Assembly: GCA_044225675.1 (NCBI GenBank)
Contig: JBGAIH010000027.1
Coordinates: forward strand, 1 to 64,000
Reading direction: 5' to 3'
Length of the DNA: 64,000 nucleotides
Origin: JACMQX01 sp044225675
Lineage (GTDB): Bacteria; Pseudomonadota; Gammaproteobacteria; Burkholderiales; Burkholderiaceae_C
The notes beneath the pieces are model-generated. The model was not told where the DNA came from. It worked only from the letters and a program-made list of their open reading frames with translations, and ran no database searches. Positions 16,725 through 25,820 of the stretch are shown piece after piece. The position numbers were made by a program, and so were the translations under genes. Every line of letters begins with the position of its first letter. Position 1 is the first letter of the stretch.

Positions 16725-18773
16725 ATGAAGGTCGACATCCTGGTGATCGGGGGCAACCCCGGCGGCTGCACCGCCGCCATCGCAGCGGCGCGGGCCGGCC
16801 ATTCGGTGCTGCTGCTCGAAGCCTCGGCGCATCTCGGCGGCATGAACGCCAACGGCGCCATGGGCTTTGACTGCGCGACGCCCGAGGCGCTGTCGGGCAT
16901 TGCCGAGGAAGTCGGCCAGCGCATCCGCGACCACTACGCCCGCACGGGTCTGGACGAGCCGCTGCACCGCAAGCGCGCCGACCTGGTGTGGGAGAGCCAT
17001 GTCTGCGCCCGCGTCTGGACGCAGCTGGCGGCCGAGACGCCGAACCTCACGGTGCGCACGCGCGCCGTGCCCACGGCCGTGCGAATGGGGGGCGAGCGCG
17101 GGGCGGGCGAGCGCATCGAGGCGGTGGTGTGGCACCCGGCCAGCGACCGCATCGGCAACGTCGACGACAGCGGCCCCGGCCACATCGTGCAGCCCCGCAT
17201 CGTGATCGACGCCAGCTACGAGGCCGACGTGGCAGCCTGGGCCGGCGTGCCCTTCAGGCTGGGCCGCGAGGCGCGGTCGGTGCTGGAGCCGCATGCGGGG
17301 AAGATCTTTTTCTCCAACCACGACGCCTCCCCGCAGGACGGCTACCTGGCCCACTCCATCCTGCCCGGCAGCACGGGCGAGGCCGACGACGCGATCATGG
17401 CCTTCGCGCTGCGCCTGCACTGCCGCATGTACGACGATGCCTCGCCCGGCGCGGCCCATCGCCTGAAGGCGCCGCCGCCCGGCTATGACCCGGCGCTCTA
17501 CGACTTCGGGCCGGTGGGCACCGACGCGCAGGGCCGGCCGGTCTACTTCAACACGCTGTACGTGCTGGTCAACGGCAAGTTCCTGCTCAACCGCATGGTG
17601 CGCGGCAACAACCTCGTCGGGCCGAACCGTGCCTATGTGCTGGCGCATCCGCGCGAACGCGGGCCGATGCGCCAGCGCTTCATCGACCATGCGCTCGGCT
17701 ACCTCTACTACGTGCAGAACGAGGGCGGCCTGCCGCAGCTGGGCCTGGCGCATGACGAGTTCGAGGACAACGGCAACCTGCCCTACCTCATCTACGTGCG
17801 CGAGGCGCGCCGCATCGAGGGCCTGGCCACCCTGACGGAAGCCGACGTCAACCCCTGGCTCACCGGCGACGGCCTGCGCCCGCCGCTCAAGGCCGACGCG
17901 GTGGCCATCGGCGACTGGACCTACGAGTCGCAGGGCTGCGCCGACGAGGTGCCGCCGGGCTACCACTATCCCGACGGCTACATCACCGGGCGCTTCACCC
18001 GCGCGCCCTACCAGATTCCCTACGGCTGTCTGCTGCCCCGGCAGGTCGACAACCTGCTGGTGTGCGGCGGCATCAGCGCCACCCACATCGCCGCCGGCGC
18101 GACCCGCTGCGAAGGCGCGCGCATCCAGATGGGCCTGGCGGCGGGCGTGGCCGCCGCGCTCGCGGTGGAGGCCGGCGCCGCGCCACGCGAGGTGCCGGTG
18201 GCCGCGCTGCAGCAGGCGCTGATCGCACGCGGCGCCAAGCTCACCTACTACAAGGACGTGGACAGCGCGCATCCCCACTTCGCGGCCATCCAGTGGGCCG
18301 CGCTGCGCGGCTTCGTGCCGGCCGACGAGCTGCTGTGCTTCCATCCGGACGACGCGATGCGCTGGGGCGACTTCGTCGCCGCGATCGTCAAGTGCCTGCG
18401 CATTCCGGTGAGCGTCACCAGCCTGCACTTCGAGAACCTGTCGCCGCGCGAGCCCTGCTTCCGCGACTGCGAGACGCTGTACGACCTGGGTACGCGCGCC
18501 GGCGTCGACCTGTTCGGCCTCGCGCAACTGGCCGACGAGGACCCGATGCAGGAGTTCCTGCGCATCTTCCCGAAGGCCAAGCTGCTGAAGTTCGAGCCGT
18601 CGCGCGCGGTGCAGCAGGAGGAGGCACGGCGCTTTCTGGAAGGCGTGGTCCGGTGCCTGGGTGTCGACCTGGCGGGGAGATTGCCGGGTTCCGAGGAGGC
18701 GGGCCGGCAGGCCCTGCGCCGGGGGCAGGCCTGCGACTGGCTCCTGCAGGCAGCGCGCGCGACCGCGCGCTGA
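16725..18773 (+). CDS. FAD-dependent oxidoreductase (PF12831-like)
   Basis: The 682-residue flavoprotein starts directly with a dinucleotide-binding fold (VDILVIGGNPGGCTAAIAAA, then LLLEASAHLGGMNANGAMGF). The family shows FAD-linked oxidation of diverse, often unknown, substrates. A characteristic region is VCGGISATHIAAGATRCEGARIQ-like sequence at ~445-468. No signal peptide is present, so it is cytoplasmic. ATG 16725 was chosen over GTG 16719. It lies 9 bp after the MDR gene and closes the plus-strand operon from promoter A. Its role is unknown; membership in the operon suggests a redox step on the same substrate. Confidence 0.82.
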   Translation: MKVDILVIGGNPGGCTAAIAAARAGHSVLLLEASAHLGGMNANGAMGFDCATPEALSGIAEEVGQRIRDHYARTGLDEPLHRKRADLVWESHVCARVWTQLAAETPNLTVRTRAVPTAVRMGGERGAGERIEAVVWHPASDRIGNVDDSGPGHIVQPRIVIDASYEADVAAWAGVPFRLGREARSVLEPHAGKIFFSNHDASPQDGYLAHSILPGSTGEADDAIMAFALRLHCRMYDDASPGAAHRLKAPPPGYDPALYDFGPVGTDAQGRPVYFNTLYVLVNGKFLLNRMVRGNNLVGPNRAYVLAHPRERGPMRQRFIDHALGYLYYVQNEGGLPQLGLAHDEFEDNGNLPYLIYVREARRIEGLATLTEADVNPWLTGDGLRPPLKADAVAIGDWTYESQGCADEVPPGYHYPDGYITGRFTRAPYQIPYGCLLPRQVDNLLVCGGISATHIAAGATRCEGARIQMGLAAGVAAALAVEAGAAPREVPVAALQQALIARGAKLTYYKDVDSAHPHFAAIQWAALRGFVPADELLCFHPDDAMRWGDFVAAIVKCLRIPVSVTSLHFENLSPREPCFRDCETLYDLGTRAGVDLFGLAQLADEDPMQEFLRIFPKAKLLKFEPSRAVQQEEARRFLEGVVRCLGVDLAGRLPGSEEAGRQALRRGQACDWLLQAARATAR

Positions 18774-18800
18774 GTACCCGGGCGGCGTGCCGCCTGTCCG

Positions 18801-18848
18801 CACCCCCCGTGGCGGGGGGTGCGGGCATCCTGGTTGCCGCCCTAGCAT
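18801..18848 (+). promoter_or_regulatory. Promoter with CACCCCCC-N5-GGGGGGTG dyad (site 1)
   Basis: The perfect dyad CACCCCCC-N5-GGGGGGTG (18801-18821; 9-bp arms if extended by one base each side) lies 21 nt before a -10 TAGCAT (18843-18848), with no recognisable -35. The dyad centre falls near -43, typical of an activator contacting RNA polymerase. It drives the aldehyde dehydrogenase gene. Two more copies occur at 21988 and 29866. The likely binder is the LuxR/LAL regulator at 27078-29822. Confidence 0.75.
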
Positions 18849-18860
18849 CGGGCGGCAACC
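18832..18860 (+). promoter_or_regulatory. Inverted repeat enclosing the -10 box
   Basis: GGTTGCCGCCC (18832-18842) and GGGCGGCAACC (18850-18860) are perfect 11-bp arms around 7 nt holding the -10 TAGCAT. The AGGAG ribosome site begins right after the right arm. It could be a second operator for a repressor or a melting control element. Confidence 0.6.
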
Positions 18861-18873
18861 AGGAGACAAAGCG

Positions 18874-20352
18874 ATGACAACCCGCATGAGCGAGGCCACG
18901 GCGGCCTCGCTGGCCCGGCCTTTCCGCATGCTGATCGGCGACCGGTGGCTGGAAGCGGCCGACGCAGGCCGTGCCGACGTGATCAACCCCGCCGACGGCC
19001 AGGTGATCGCCAGCATCCCGATGGGCGGGCCCGAGGACATCGCGCGTGCCGTCCGGGTGGCCCGCCATGCCTTCGACCGGCGGGTCTGGACCTCGCTGCA
19101 GCCGCGCGTGCGGACCGCCATACTCTGGAAGGCAGCCGACCTGCTCGAGCAGCGCACGCTGGAGTTTGCCGAACTCGAAACGCTGGACAACGGCAAGCCG
19201 GTCAGCGCATCGCGCACGATCGACATCCCCGGCTGCATCGCCGCCCTGCGCTACTGGGCAGGCTGGTGCACCAAGCTCAATGGCGAGGTGCCAGCCCTTG
19301 ACCTGCCGGGGGAGTTCACCGCCATGACGGTGCGCGAGCCGGTGGGCGTGGTGGGCATCATCATCCCCTGGAACTTTCCGCTCTCGCAGGCCGTGGGCAA
19401 GATCGCGCCCGCCCTGGCGGCCGGCTGCACCGTCGTGGTCAAACCGGCGGAGCAGACCTCGCTCACGCTGCTGCGTTTCGGCGAAATCCTGCTCGAAGCG
19501 GGCGTGCCCCCGGGCGTGGTGAACATCGTGCCGGGGCTGGGCCGCACGGCCGGCGCCGCGCTGGCCAGCCATCCCGACGTGGACAAGCTGTCATTCACCG
19601 GCTCGACTGCCGTCGGCAAGCAGTTGATCGCCGCGGCCGCCGGCAACCTCAAGCGCCTGACGCTGGAGCTGGGCGGCAAGTCCCCCGCCATCGTCTTCGC
19701 GGACGCCGACCTCGACAAGGCCATCGCCAGCGTGGCGGGCGGCATCTTCCGCAACGCTGGCCAGATGTGCGCCGCCGGCTCGCGCCTGTTCGTGGCGCGA
19801 CGGGTGTTCGATGCGGTGGTCGAAGGCGTGGTCGCCCATGCCCGGGCCGTGCGGCTCGGACCGGGCCTGGAGCCGGCAACCACGATGGGCCCGCTGGTCT
19901 CGCAGGCGCAGCGCGAGCGCGTACTGGGCTACGTCGCATCGGCGCGTGCGCAAGGCGCGGGCATCGCGATCGGGGGCGAGGCCGGCGAGGGACCTGGCTA
20001 TTTCATGCAACCGACGGTGATCGTGGGCGCAGGACGGGACGCCTCGGTTTCGCGCGAAGAGATCTTCGGCCCCGTGCTCGTGGCCTGCCCCTTCGACGAC
20101 GCCGACGACGTGGCCGAGGCCGCCAATGCCACCGTCTACGGCCTGTCGGCCAACCTCTGGACGCGGGACATCAGCACCGCCTACCGTCTGGCCGCGCGCA
20201 TCCGCGCGGGCACAGTGACCGTCAACAGTGGCATGCTGGTGGGCTCGAACCTGCCCTTTGGCGGCTTCAGGCAGTCCGGCTGGGGCCGCGAAGGCGGCGC
20301 CGAGGGCCTGTCGGCCTTCACCGAGACCAAGACCATCCTGACCGCCCTCTGA
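18874..20352 (+). CDS. Aldehyde dehydrogenase
   Basis: This is a 492-residue NAD(P)-dependent aldehyde dehydrogenase of the betaine/phenylacetaldehyde type. Catalytic residues are Glu265 (LELGGKSP) and Cys299 (NAGQMCAAGSRL). The NAD-binding IIPWNFPL and FTGSTAVGKQL motifs and the C-terminal LPFGGFRQSGWGRE are intact. AGGAG lies 8 nt upstream of ATG 18874. It is first in the alcohol cluster and 11 bp before the GMC alcohol dehydrogenase, so the pair would convert an alcohol to an acid in two steps. It is controlled by the promoter at 18801. Confidence 0.95.
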   Translation: MTTRMSEATAASLARPFRMLIGDRWLEAADAGRADVINPADGQVIASIPMGGPEDIARAVRVARHAFDRRVWTSLQPRVRTAILWKAADLLEQRTLEFAELETLDNGKPVSASRTIDIPGCIAALRYWAGWCTKLNGEVPALDLPGEFTAMTVREPVGVVGIIIPWNFPLSQAVGKIAPALAAGCTVVVKPAEQTSLTLLRFGEILLEAGVPPGVVNIVPGLGRTAGAALASHPDVDKLSFTGSTAVGKQLIAAAAGNLKRLTLELGGKSPAIVFADADLDKAIASVAGGIFRNAGQMCAAGSRLFVARRVFDAVVEGVVAHARAVRLGPGLEPATTMGPLVSQAQRERVLGYVASARAQGAGIAIGGEAGEGPGYFMQPTVIVGAGRDASVSREEIFGPVLVACPFDDADDVAEAANATVYGLSANLWTRDISTAYRLAARIRAGTVTVNSGMLVGSNLPFGGFRQSGWGREGGAEGLSAFTETKTILTAL

Positions 20353-20363
20353 GGCGACGGACC

Positions 20364-21977
20364 ATGCAAGCAAGTTACGACTACATCGTGGTGGGAGGCG
20401 GCTCCGCTGGCGCCGTCATCGCGGCCCGCCTGTCCGAGCAACCCGACACGACCGTGCTGCTGCTGGAGGCCGGCCCGCGCGACCGGCACCTGCTGCTGCG
20501 CATGCCGCTGGCGTTCCGGATCCTGCGCCAGAAGATGCTGTTCGACTGGGGTTATGACACGGAGCCTGAGCCGCATGCCGACGGACGCCGCCTGCCTGCG
20601 GCGCGGGGCAAGGTGCTGGGCGGCTCCTCGTCCATCAACGGCATGATGTACTCACGCGGGCACCCAGCGGACTACGACCGCTGGGCGGCACTGGGGGCCG
20701 ACGGCTGGTCCTATGAGGAAGTCCTGCCCTTCTTCCGCAAGTCCGAGAACAGTCAGCGCGGCGCCAGCCGCTGGCACGGCGTGGGCGGGCCACTGCAGGT
20801 GGCCACGGACGGCCCTGCCGTGCTGGGCGACCCGCTGGTCGCCGCCCTGCAGGCGAGCGCGCGCGGCCTGGGCTACGGCGTCACCGACGATCTCGACGGC
20901 CCCGTGCCCGAAGGCTTCGGCGTGCCGGACCGAACAGTCGGCAATGGCCGGCGATCCAGCACGTCCACCGCTTTCCTCGACCCCGCACGGCACCGACCCA
21001 ACCTGAAGATCATGACCGGCGCGCATGTCACGCGGATCCTGATGGCGGGTGACACCGCCACCGGCGTGGAAGTGCAGCTGGACGGCCGCCGCCAGACCGT
21101 ACGGGCCGATGCCGAAGTCGTGCTGAGCGCGGGCACCTATGCCTCGCCGCAGCTGCTGATGCTCTCGGGCATCGGTCCGGCAGATGCACTGCGGCAGCAC
21201 GGCATCCCCGTGGTGGCGGATCTGGCCGGCGTAGGCCGCGGCCTGAAAGAGCACCCGCTCGTGCCGATGGGTTTTCGCGGTCGCAAGCCGTTTCCTCTGC
21301 GTGCCAAGCTGCGCGCCGACCGCATCGCGCTCGAGGCGCTGCGCTGGCAGTTCACAGGCCGCGGCACCATCGCCTCCATGCCTGTCGCCTCCTACGCTTT
21401 CCACCGGTCGCACCCCGATCTTGCGCTGCCTGATCTTGAAAGCATCATCCTGCCCATCAGTCTGCAGGCGCGGGTGTGGTTTCCTGGCATCCGCGCGCCG
21501 CACGACGACGTGATGACCGTGCTCAATTGCGTGCTGCGGCCAGGCAGCGTCGGCTCCGTGACGCTGCGCTCCGCCGATCCACTCGACAAGCCGCAGATCC
21601 GGTTCAACCTGCTGTCCGATCCCGCAGACCTCGCACGGCTGCGCCACAGCATCGGATGGACGCGAAAGTTGATGCGGTCCGCGCCGGTCAACGAGTACAT
21701 CGCCGACGAGATCTTTCCCGGCGCGGCAGTGGAGACGGACGCTGCGATGGATGCCTACATCCGCGCAAGCGTGGTGACGGCGCAGCACCCGACGAGCACC
21801 TGCCGCATGGGGCGAGGCGGTGACAGCGTCGTCGATCCGCAACTGCGGGTCCATGGCCTGCGAAACCTGCGCGTGGCAGACGCCTCGGTGATGCCGGAGC
21901 TGATCGGCGGCCACACCAACGCGCCATCCATCATGATCGGTGAACGTGCGGCCGACTTCATCCTGTCGGGCCGCTGA
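20364..21977 (+). CDS. GMC-family alcohol dehydrogenase (choline dehydrogenase-like)
   Basis: The 537-residue FAD enzyme is of the glucose-methanol-choline family. The N-terminal FAD motif is VVGGGSAGAVIAARL with LLLEAG. The signatures GKVLGGSSSINGMMYSRG and LSAGTYASPQLLMLSGIGP are present. Active-site His475 (TAQHPTSTCRMG) and the HTNAPSIMIGERAAD motif at 517 complete it. AlkJ, PEG dehydrogenase and choline dehydrogenase are in this family. It donates electrons to a quinone or cytochrome rather than NAD. It follows the aldehyde dehydrogenase by 11 bp and probably makes its aldehyde substrate. Confidence 0.94.
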   Translation: MQASYDYIVVGGGSAGAVIAARLSEQPDTTVLLLEAGPRDRHLLLRMPLAFRILRQKMLFDWGYDTEPEPHADGRRLPAARGKVLGGSSSINGMMYSRGHPADYDRWAALGADGWSYEEVLPFFRKSENSQRGASRWHGVGGPLQVATDGPAVLGDPLVAALQASARGLGYGVTDDLDGPVPEGFGVPDRTVGNGRRSSTSTAFLDPARHRPNLKIMTGAHVTRILMAGDTATGVEVQLDGRRQTVRADAEVVLSAGTYASPQLLMLSGIGPADALRQHGIPVVADLAGVGRGLKEHPLVPMGFRGRKPFPLRAKLRADRIALEALRWQFTGRGTIASMPVASYAFHRSHPDLALPDLESIILPISLQARVWFPGIRAPHDDVMTVLNCVLRPGSVGSVTLRSADPLDKPQIRFNLLSDPADLARLRHSIGWTRKLMRSAPVNEYIADEIFPGAAVETDAAMDAYIRASVVTAQHPTSTCRMGRGGDSVVDPQLRVHGLRNLRVADASVMPELIGGHTNAPSIMIGERAADFILSGR

Positions 21978-21987
21978 CCTGCCGGAT

Positions 21988-22034
21988 CACCCCCCACCGT
22001 GGGGGGTGGCTGCGGCACGCCGCTTGCCCACAAT
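21988..22034 (+). promoter_or_regulatory. Promoter with CACCCCCC-N5-GGGGGGTG dyad (site 2)
   Basis: The dyad at 21988-22008 has perfect 8-bp arms and a 5-bp spacer. It lies 20 nt before a -10 CACAAT (22029-22034). It begins 10 bp after the GMC gene stop and gives the downstream Bug receptor/SDR/ligase/thiolase genes their own promoter, with an ~75-nt leader. Confidence 0.72.
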
Positions 22035-22116
22035 CGTTTCGCGCTCGACATATCACGGCGATGCATCCGCAATGGGGTGGATGCGCCCCGCCGCAAGAAC
22101 TTCTGGAGACAAGACC

Positions 22117-23100
22117 ATGCAATACAGCCTGACCCGCCGCCGCCTGAACGGCCTGTTCGCAGCCACCGCCGTGGCCGCTGCCTTCCCCGCATCGGCCGAT
22201 GACTTTCCCTCGCGCGGGATCCGCATGGTCCTGCCCGTCGGGCCCGGCGGCGGCGACACGCTGGCGCGAGCCTACTCGGACCAGCTGGCCAGCCTCGTCA
22301 AGCAACCGGTCATCGTGGACAACAAGCCGGGCGCCGATGGCCTCATTGCCATGCAGGCGCTTCTGAACGCACCGGCGGACGGCTACACACTGCTGCTCAT
22401 CGGCCCGCAGCCCATGGTGTTCAACCCGCTGCTGCGCGCCAACCTGCCGTACAAACCGACGGATCTCGTTCCGGTCATCGGCGTTGCTCGCTCCTGGACC
22501 GTCCTGGTCACGGGCGCCGGCTCCCGGTTCGCCAGGTTCAGCGATCTGGCCACGGCGATGCGCAAGGAACGCGATGCGGTGTCGATCGGAACGTCCGGCC
22601 TGTCCTTCCAGGTCGGAGCGACGCTGCTGGGCACGAAGATGGGCGGTCGTTTCCGCCACGTCAGCTACAAGAGCCATTCGCAGGTCGTGGCCGACCTGCT
22701 GGGCGGCGTACTGGACTGCGCGCTGGTCGCCACCACCGACGCCGAGTCGCTGACGCTCGCCGGCAAGCTGCGGGTCCTGGCCGTGGCCTCCAAGGAACGC
22801 GTGCCGAGCCTGGCGTCATCGCCGACGATCCGCGAACTGGGCGTCGACTTCGATTTCGCGCTCTGGACGGCCCTGGCCGTTCGCGCAGGCACGCCGCCGG
22901 AGGTGATCCGCAAGCTCGAATCCGAGCTGCGCAAGGTTCTGACCAGCCAGGCCATGCGGGACTTCGTTGCCAAGCAGGGAACGACCCTCTCGCCCGTCAG
23001 CGGCGCGGAGATCCTGGCCGAGGTCCAGTCGGGCCTGGCCCGCTTCAAGGCGCCGGTGGCCGAGATCGCAGCCGAGATGGGCATTGAAGGCGCCCGCTGA
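22117..23100 (+). CDS. Bug/TctC-family substrate-binding protein
   Basis: The 327-residue periplasmic receptor has a signal peptide at ~1-27 (RRRLNGLFAATAVAAAFPASA; the Arg triplet is Tat-like). The Bug signatures are FPSRGIRMVLPVGPGGGDTL, KQPVIVDNKPGADGL, ADGYTLLLIGPQP and LLGGVLDCALV. TCTGGAGAC is 9 nt upstream of the ATG. It probably binds the carboxylate or alcohol substrate of the surrounding cluster. No TctA/TctB membrane partners are encoded nearby. It differs clearly from the receptor at 11561. Confidence 0.93.
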   Translation: MQYSLTRRRLNGLFAATAVAAAFPASADDFPSRGIRMVLPVGPGGGDTLARAYSDQLASLVKQPVIVDNKPGADGLIAMQALLNAPADGYTLLLIGPQPMVFNPLLRANLPYKPTDLVPVIGVARSWTVLVTGAGSRFARFSDLATAMRKERDAVSIGTSGLSFQVGATLLGTKMGGRFRHVSYKSHSQVVADLLGGVLDCALVATTDAESLTLAGKLRVLAVASKERVPSLASSPTIRELGVDFDFALWTALAVRAGTPPEVIRKLESELRKVLTSQAMRDFVAKQGTTLSPVSGAEILAEVQSGLARFKAPVAEIAAEMGIEGAR

Positions 23101-23170
23101 AACCCTTTGCCGTCGCGGCCACGAGGCCGGGCGCGCGGCATCCGGTGCCCCCTTTTCCGAGGAGAAGTCG

Positions 23171-24127
23171 ATGAATCAGATGTGCAAGGACCGGGTGGTG
23201 ATCATCACCGGCGCCGGTCGGGGGCTCGGACGCGAGTACGCCCTGGAGTTCGCGCGGCAGGGCGCACGCGTGGTCGTCAATGACCTGGGCGCCCGCACTG
23301 ACGGCGTCGGCGCCGACGTCACGCCGGCTCAGCGCGTCGTGCAGGAGATCGAAGCGCTGGGAGGCCAGGCCGTGGCCAACGGCGACGACGTGGCCGACTG
23401 GGAAGGCGCGGCGCGCCTGGTCCAGCTGGCAATCGAGCGCTTCGGCGGGCTGGACGTGCTTGTCAACAATGCCGGCATCCTGCGCGACAAGAGCCTCGTC
23501 AACATGGAACCCGAGGACTGGGACGCGGTCATCCGCGTGCATCTGCGCGGCACCTTCTGCACCCTTCGGCACGCGGCGGTCTACTGGCGCAACGAGGCCA
23601 AGGCTGGCCGCCCGCGCATGGCGCGGGTGATCAACACCTCGTCGTCCTCCGGATTGTTCGGCATCATCGGACAGACCAACTACGGCGCAGCGAAGGCGGG
23701 CGTCGCCAACATGTCGATCGTCGCGGCGCGCGAGCTTGAACGCTATGGCGTGACCGTCAACGCCATCTACCCCACGGCCACCAGCCGCCTGACCGAAGAC
23801 TATTTCAAGACGCGCGGCATGGTGGCTTCCGAGGGGGCGTTCGACCCCTACGATGCTGCCAATGTCGCCCCCCTGGTCGCCTGGCTGGGCAGCACGGAAT
23901 CCGGTGCCATCAGCGGCCGCGTGTTTGGCGTGCGAGGCGGCGCAATCACGGTGGCCGAAGGCTGGCATGCCGGGCCGGGTATCTCGCGCGACGGGCGCTG
24001 GCAGGTGGCGGAGCTGGGCGAGCAGATACCGGCGCTCGTGGAGCGCGCCGCCCCCAACGCGCTGCTGTCGGGCGTGATTCCACAGCGGGCGGCTGCGTCG
24101 GTGCCAGCGCCGGCAGAAAATTCGTGA
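23171..24127 (+). CDS. SDR-family 3-hydroxyacyl-CoA dehydrogenase-like protein
   Basis: The 318-residue short-chain dehydrogenase resembles the dehydrogenase part of peroxisomal multifunctional enzyme 2. It has TGAGRGLGREYAL (12-24), VVVNDLGARTDG, NNAGILRDKS (99-108), a Ser cluster at ~157-160 and Tyr171/Lys175 (YGAAKAG). The MFE-2-type NDLG and ILRDKS motifs support oxidation of a 3-hydroxyacyl-CoA with NAD. GAGGAGAAG is 4 nt upstream of the start. It sits between the Bug receptor and a CoA ligase, giving the beta-oxidation step before the thiolase. Confidence 0.9.
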   Translation: MNQMCKDRVVIITGAGRGLGREYALEFARQGARVVVNDLGARTDGVGADVTPAQRVVQEIEALGGQAVANGDDVADWEGAARLVQLAIERFGGLDVLVNNAGILRDKSLVNMEPEDWDAVIRVHLRGTFCTLRHAAVYWRNEAKAGRPRMARVINTSSSSGLFGIIGQTNYGAAKAGVANMSIVAARELERYGVTVNAIYPTATSRLTEDYFKTRGMVASEGAFDPYDAANVAPLVAWLGSTESGAISGRVFGVRGGAITVAEGWHAGPGISRDGRWQVAELGEQIPALVERAAPNALLSGVIPQRAAASVPAPAENS

Positions 24128-24194
24128 CGGGCAGCTGCCCTGCGCCGCGCGACCCATGCTTTCGTCGGGCGGCCGTTCCAAGGATCCGAGTTCC

Positions 24195-25748
24195 ATGAGT
24201 TTCCTCAGCGTTCCCGCCATGATCGAGGCGCAGTCCCTGCGGCACCCCGACGCCATCGCGCTGGTCTGCGGCGACGCCCGCCTGAGCTTCCGGGAACTGC
24301 AGAAGTGCTCGCTGCACTGGGCCGCGCAGCTTGCCCTCCACGGCCTGCGTGCAGGCGATGTGGCTGCCGTGTGCGCGACCTCCTCGATCGACTACGTCGC
24401 CCTGTTCCTCGCGGCCGTCAGCACGGGCATCGTTGTCGCCCCGCTGCCACCCACTGTCACGCCGGAGGCGCTGGCGGCCATGGTCGACAGCGCAGGGGCC
24501 GCAGCCGTGTTCGCCGACCGGTCCACCGCAGCCCTTCTGCGCAATGCCGGCCTGGCCGACCTGCTGGTCCTGCTCGACGGCCGGCCCGCTCCGATCGGGT
24601 CGGGGCAGCCGGACGAGCGACCGCCAAGGAGCCATGCGCCCGTCGAGCCGCATTGGCCTTTCAACATCATCTACTCCTCCGGCACCACCGGCGTGCCCAA
24701 GGGCATCGTGCAGACCCATGAACGTCGCGCAGCGCAGGCCGCCCGCCGCGAAACGCTGGGCTATGGCGAGGGTAAGGTCACGCTTCTGGCCACGCCGCTG
24801 TACTCGAACACCACGCTGGTCGCGCTGTTCCCCACTCTGGCGGCGGGTGGCACCGTGGTGCTCATGCGCAAGTTCGACGCGGCCGGATTTCTGGAACTGG
24901 CTGAGCGGGAGCGCGCAACCCACACCATGCTGGTGCCGATCCAGTATCAGCGCATCCTCGCGCATCCGGCGTTCGGGCGGACCGACCTTTCGGCATTTGA
25001 GTACAAGCTGTGCGCCGGTGCGCCGTTTGCACCGCAGCTCAAGCGCGAGGTGCTGGACCGATGGCCTGGCGGCCTCGTCGAGTTCTACGGAACGACGGAA
25101 GGCGGCGGCAGCTGTCTCCTGGAGGCGCACCTGTGGCCCGAAAAGCTGCACACCGTCGGCCGGCCTTCGGCCGGCAGCGAGTTCGTGGTCCTCGGCGAGG
25201 ATGACCGGCCGCTGCCGCCCGGCCAGTCCGGTGAAATCGCCGGACGCTCGGCCGTGATGATGGACCGCTATCACGGACAGACCGAGGCCATGCGCGGGCA
25301 TGAGTGGCGCGACGCGGCAGGACGCCGCTTTCTTCGCAGCGGCGACGTCGGCTACTTTGACGACGATGGCTTCCTGGTGCTGGTGGACCGCAAGAAGGAC
25401 ATGATCATCAGCGGCGGCTTCAACGTCTATCCAAGCGACCTGGAGGCTCAGCTGCGCCGCCATCCCGACGTGGAGGACGCGGCGGTGGTGGGCGTGCCGT
25501 CCGAGCGCTGGGGCGAGACCCCGTTCGGCTTCGTCGTGGCCCGCGCAGGGCGGGCGGTGGACGCGGACGATCTCCTGCTGTGGTGCAACGGCCGTCTGGG
25601 CAAGACGCAGCGCCTGGCCGGGCTGCAGCTCGTGGCGGAGCTGCCCAGAAATCCGCTGGGCAAGGTTCTCAAGCGCGAGCTGCGCGATGACTATCTCGCG
25701 CGCTGCGCAACGCCTGCCCACCCGGCAGGGGTGGCGACTTCGGGCTGA
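24195..25748 (+). CDS. AMP-forming acyl-CoA ligase
   Basis: The 517-residue class I adenylate-forming enzyme has P-loop YSSGTTGVPKG at ~160, FYGTTEGGG, FLRSGDVGYFDDDGF and catalytic Lys490 (NPLGKVLKREL). It would activate the acid produced by the aldehyde dehydrogenase. ATG 24195 was preferred over 24156 because the conserved domain starts within a few residues (FLSVPAMIEAQ). It is different from the ligase at 9724, so two acids or two pathway stages are activated in this region. It is in the same operon as the SDR and thiolase. Confidence 0.92.
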   Translation: MSFLSVPAMIEAQSLRHPDAIALVCGDARLSFRELQKCSLHWAAQLALHGLRAGDVAAVCATSSIDYVALFLAAVSTGIVVAPLPPTVTPEALAAMVDSAGAAAVFADRSTAALLRNAGLADLLVLLDGRPAPIGSGQPDERPPRSHAPVEPHWPFNIIYSSGTTGVPKGIVQTHERRAAQAARRETLGYGEGKVTLLATPLYSNTTLVALFPTLAAGGTVVLMRKFDAAGFLELAERERATHTMLVPIQYQRILAHPAFGRTDLSAFEYKLCAGAPFAPQLKREVLDRWPGGLVEFYGTTEGGGSCLLEAHLWPEKLHTVGRPSAGSEFVVLGEDDRPLPPGQSGEIAGRSAVMMDRYHGQTEAMRGHEWRDAAGRRFLRSGDVGYFDDDGFLVLVDRKKDMIISGGFNVYPSDLEAQLRRHPDVEDAAVVGVPSERWGETPFGFVVARAGRAVDADDLLLWCNGRLGKTQRLAGLQLVAELPRNPLGKVLKRELRDDYLARCATPAHPAGVATSG

Positions 25749-25820
25749 GAAAGGCGGACCATCACCTGCTGATCCGGCGGCGCGGTTGCCACCGGCACTC
25801 CCCTGGAAAAGTCCTGATTC

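Noticed and set aside
15429..19238. 1269-codon open frame on the minus strand
   Set aside because: It lies opposite clear MDR, FAD-oxidoreductase and aldehyde dehydrogenase genes. Its sequence is low-complexity His/Arg/Ala-rich with no motifs, a usual by-product of GC-rich codon bias.
11561..23100. Complete tripartite tricarboxylate transporter
   Set aside because: Only two Bug-type receptors are present; no TctA or TctB membrane gene lies in the window.
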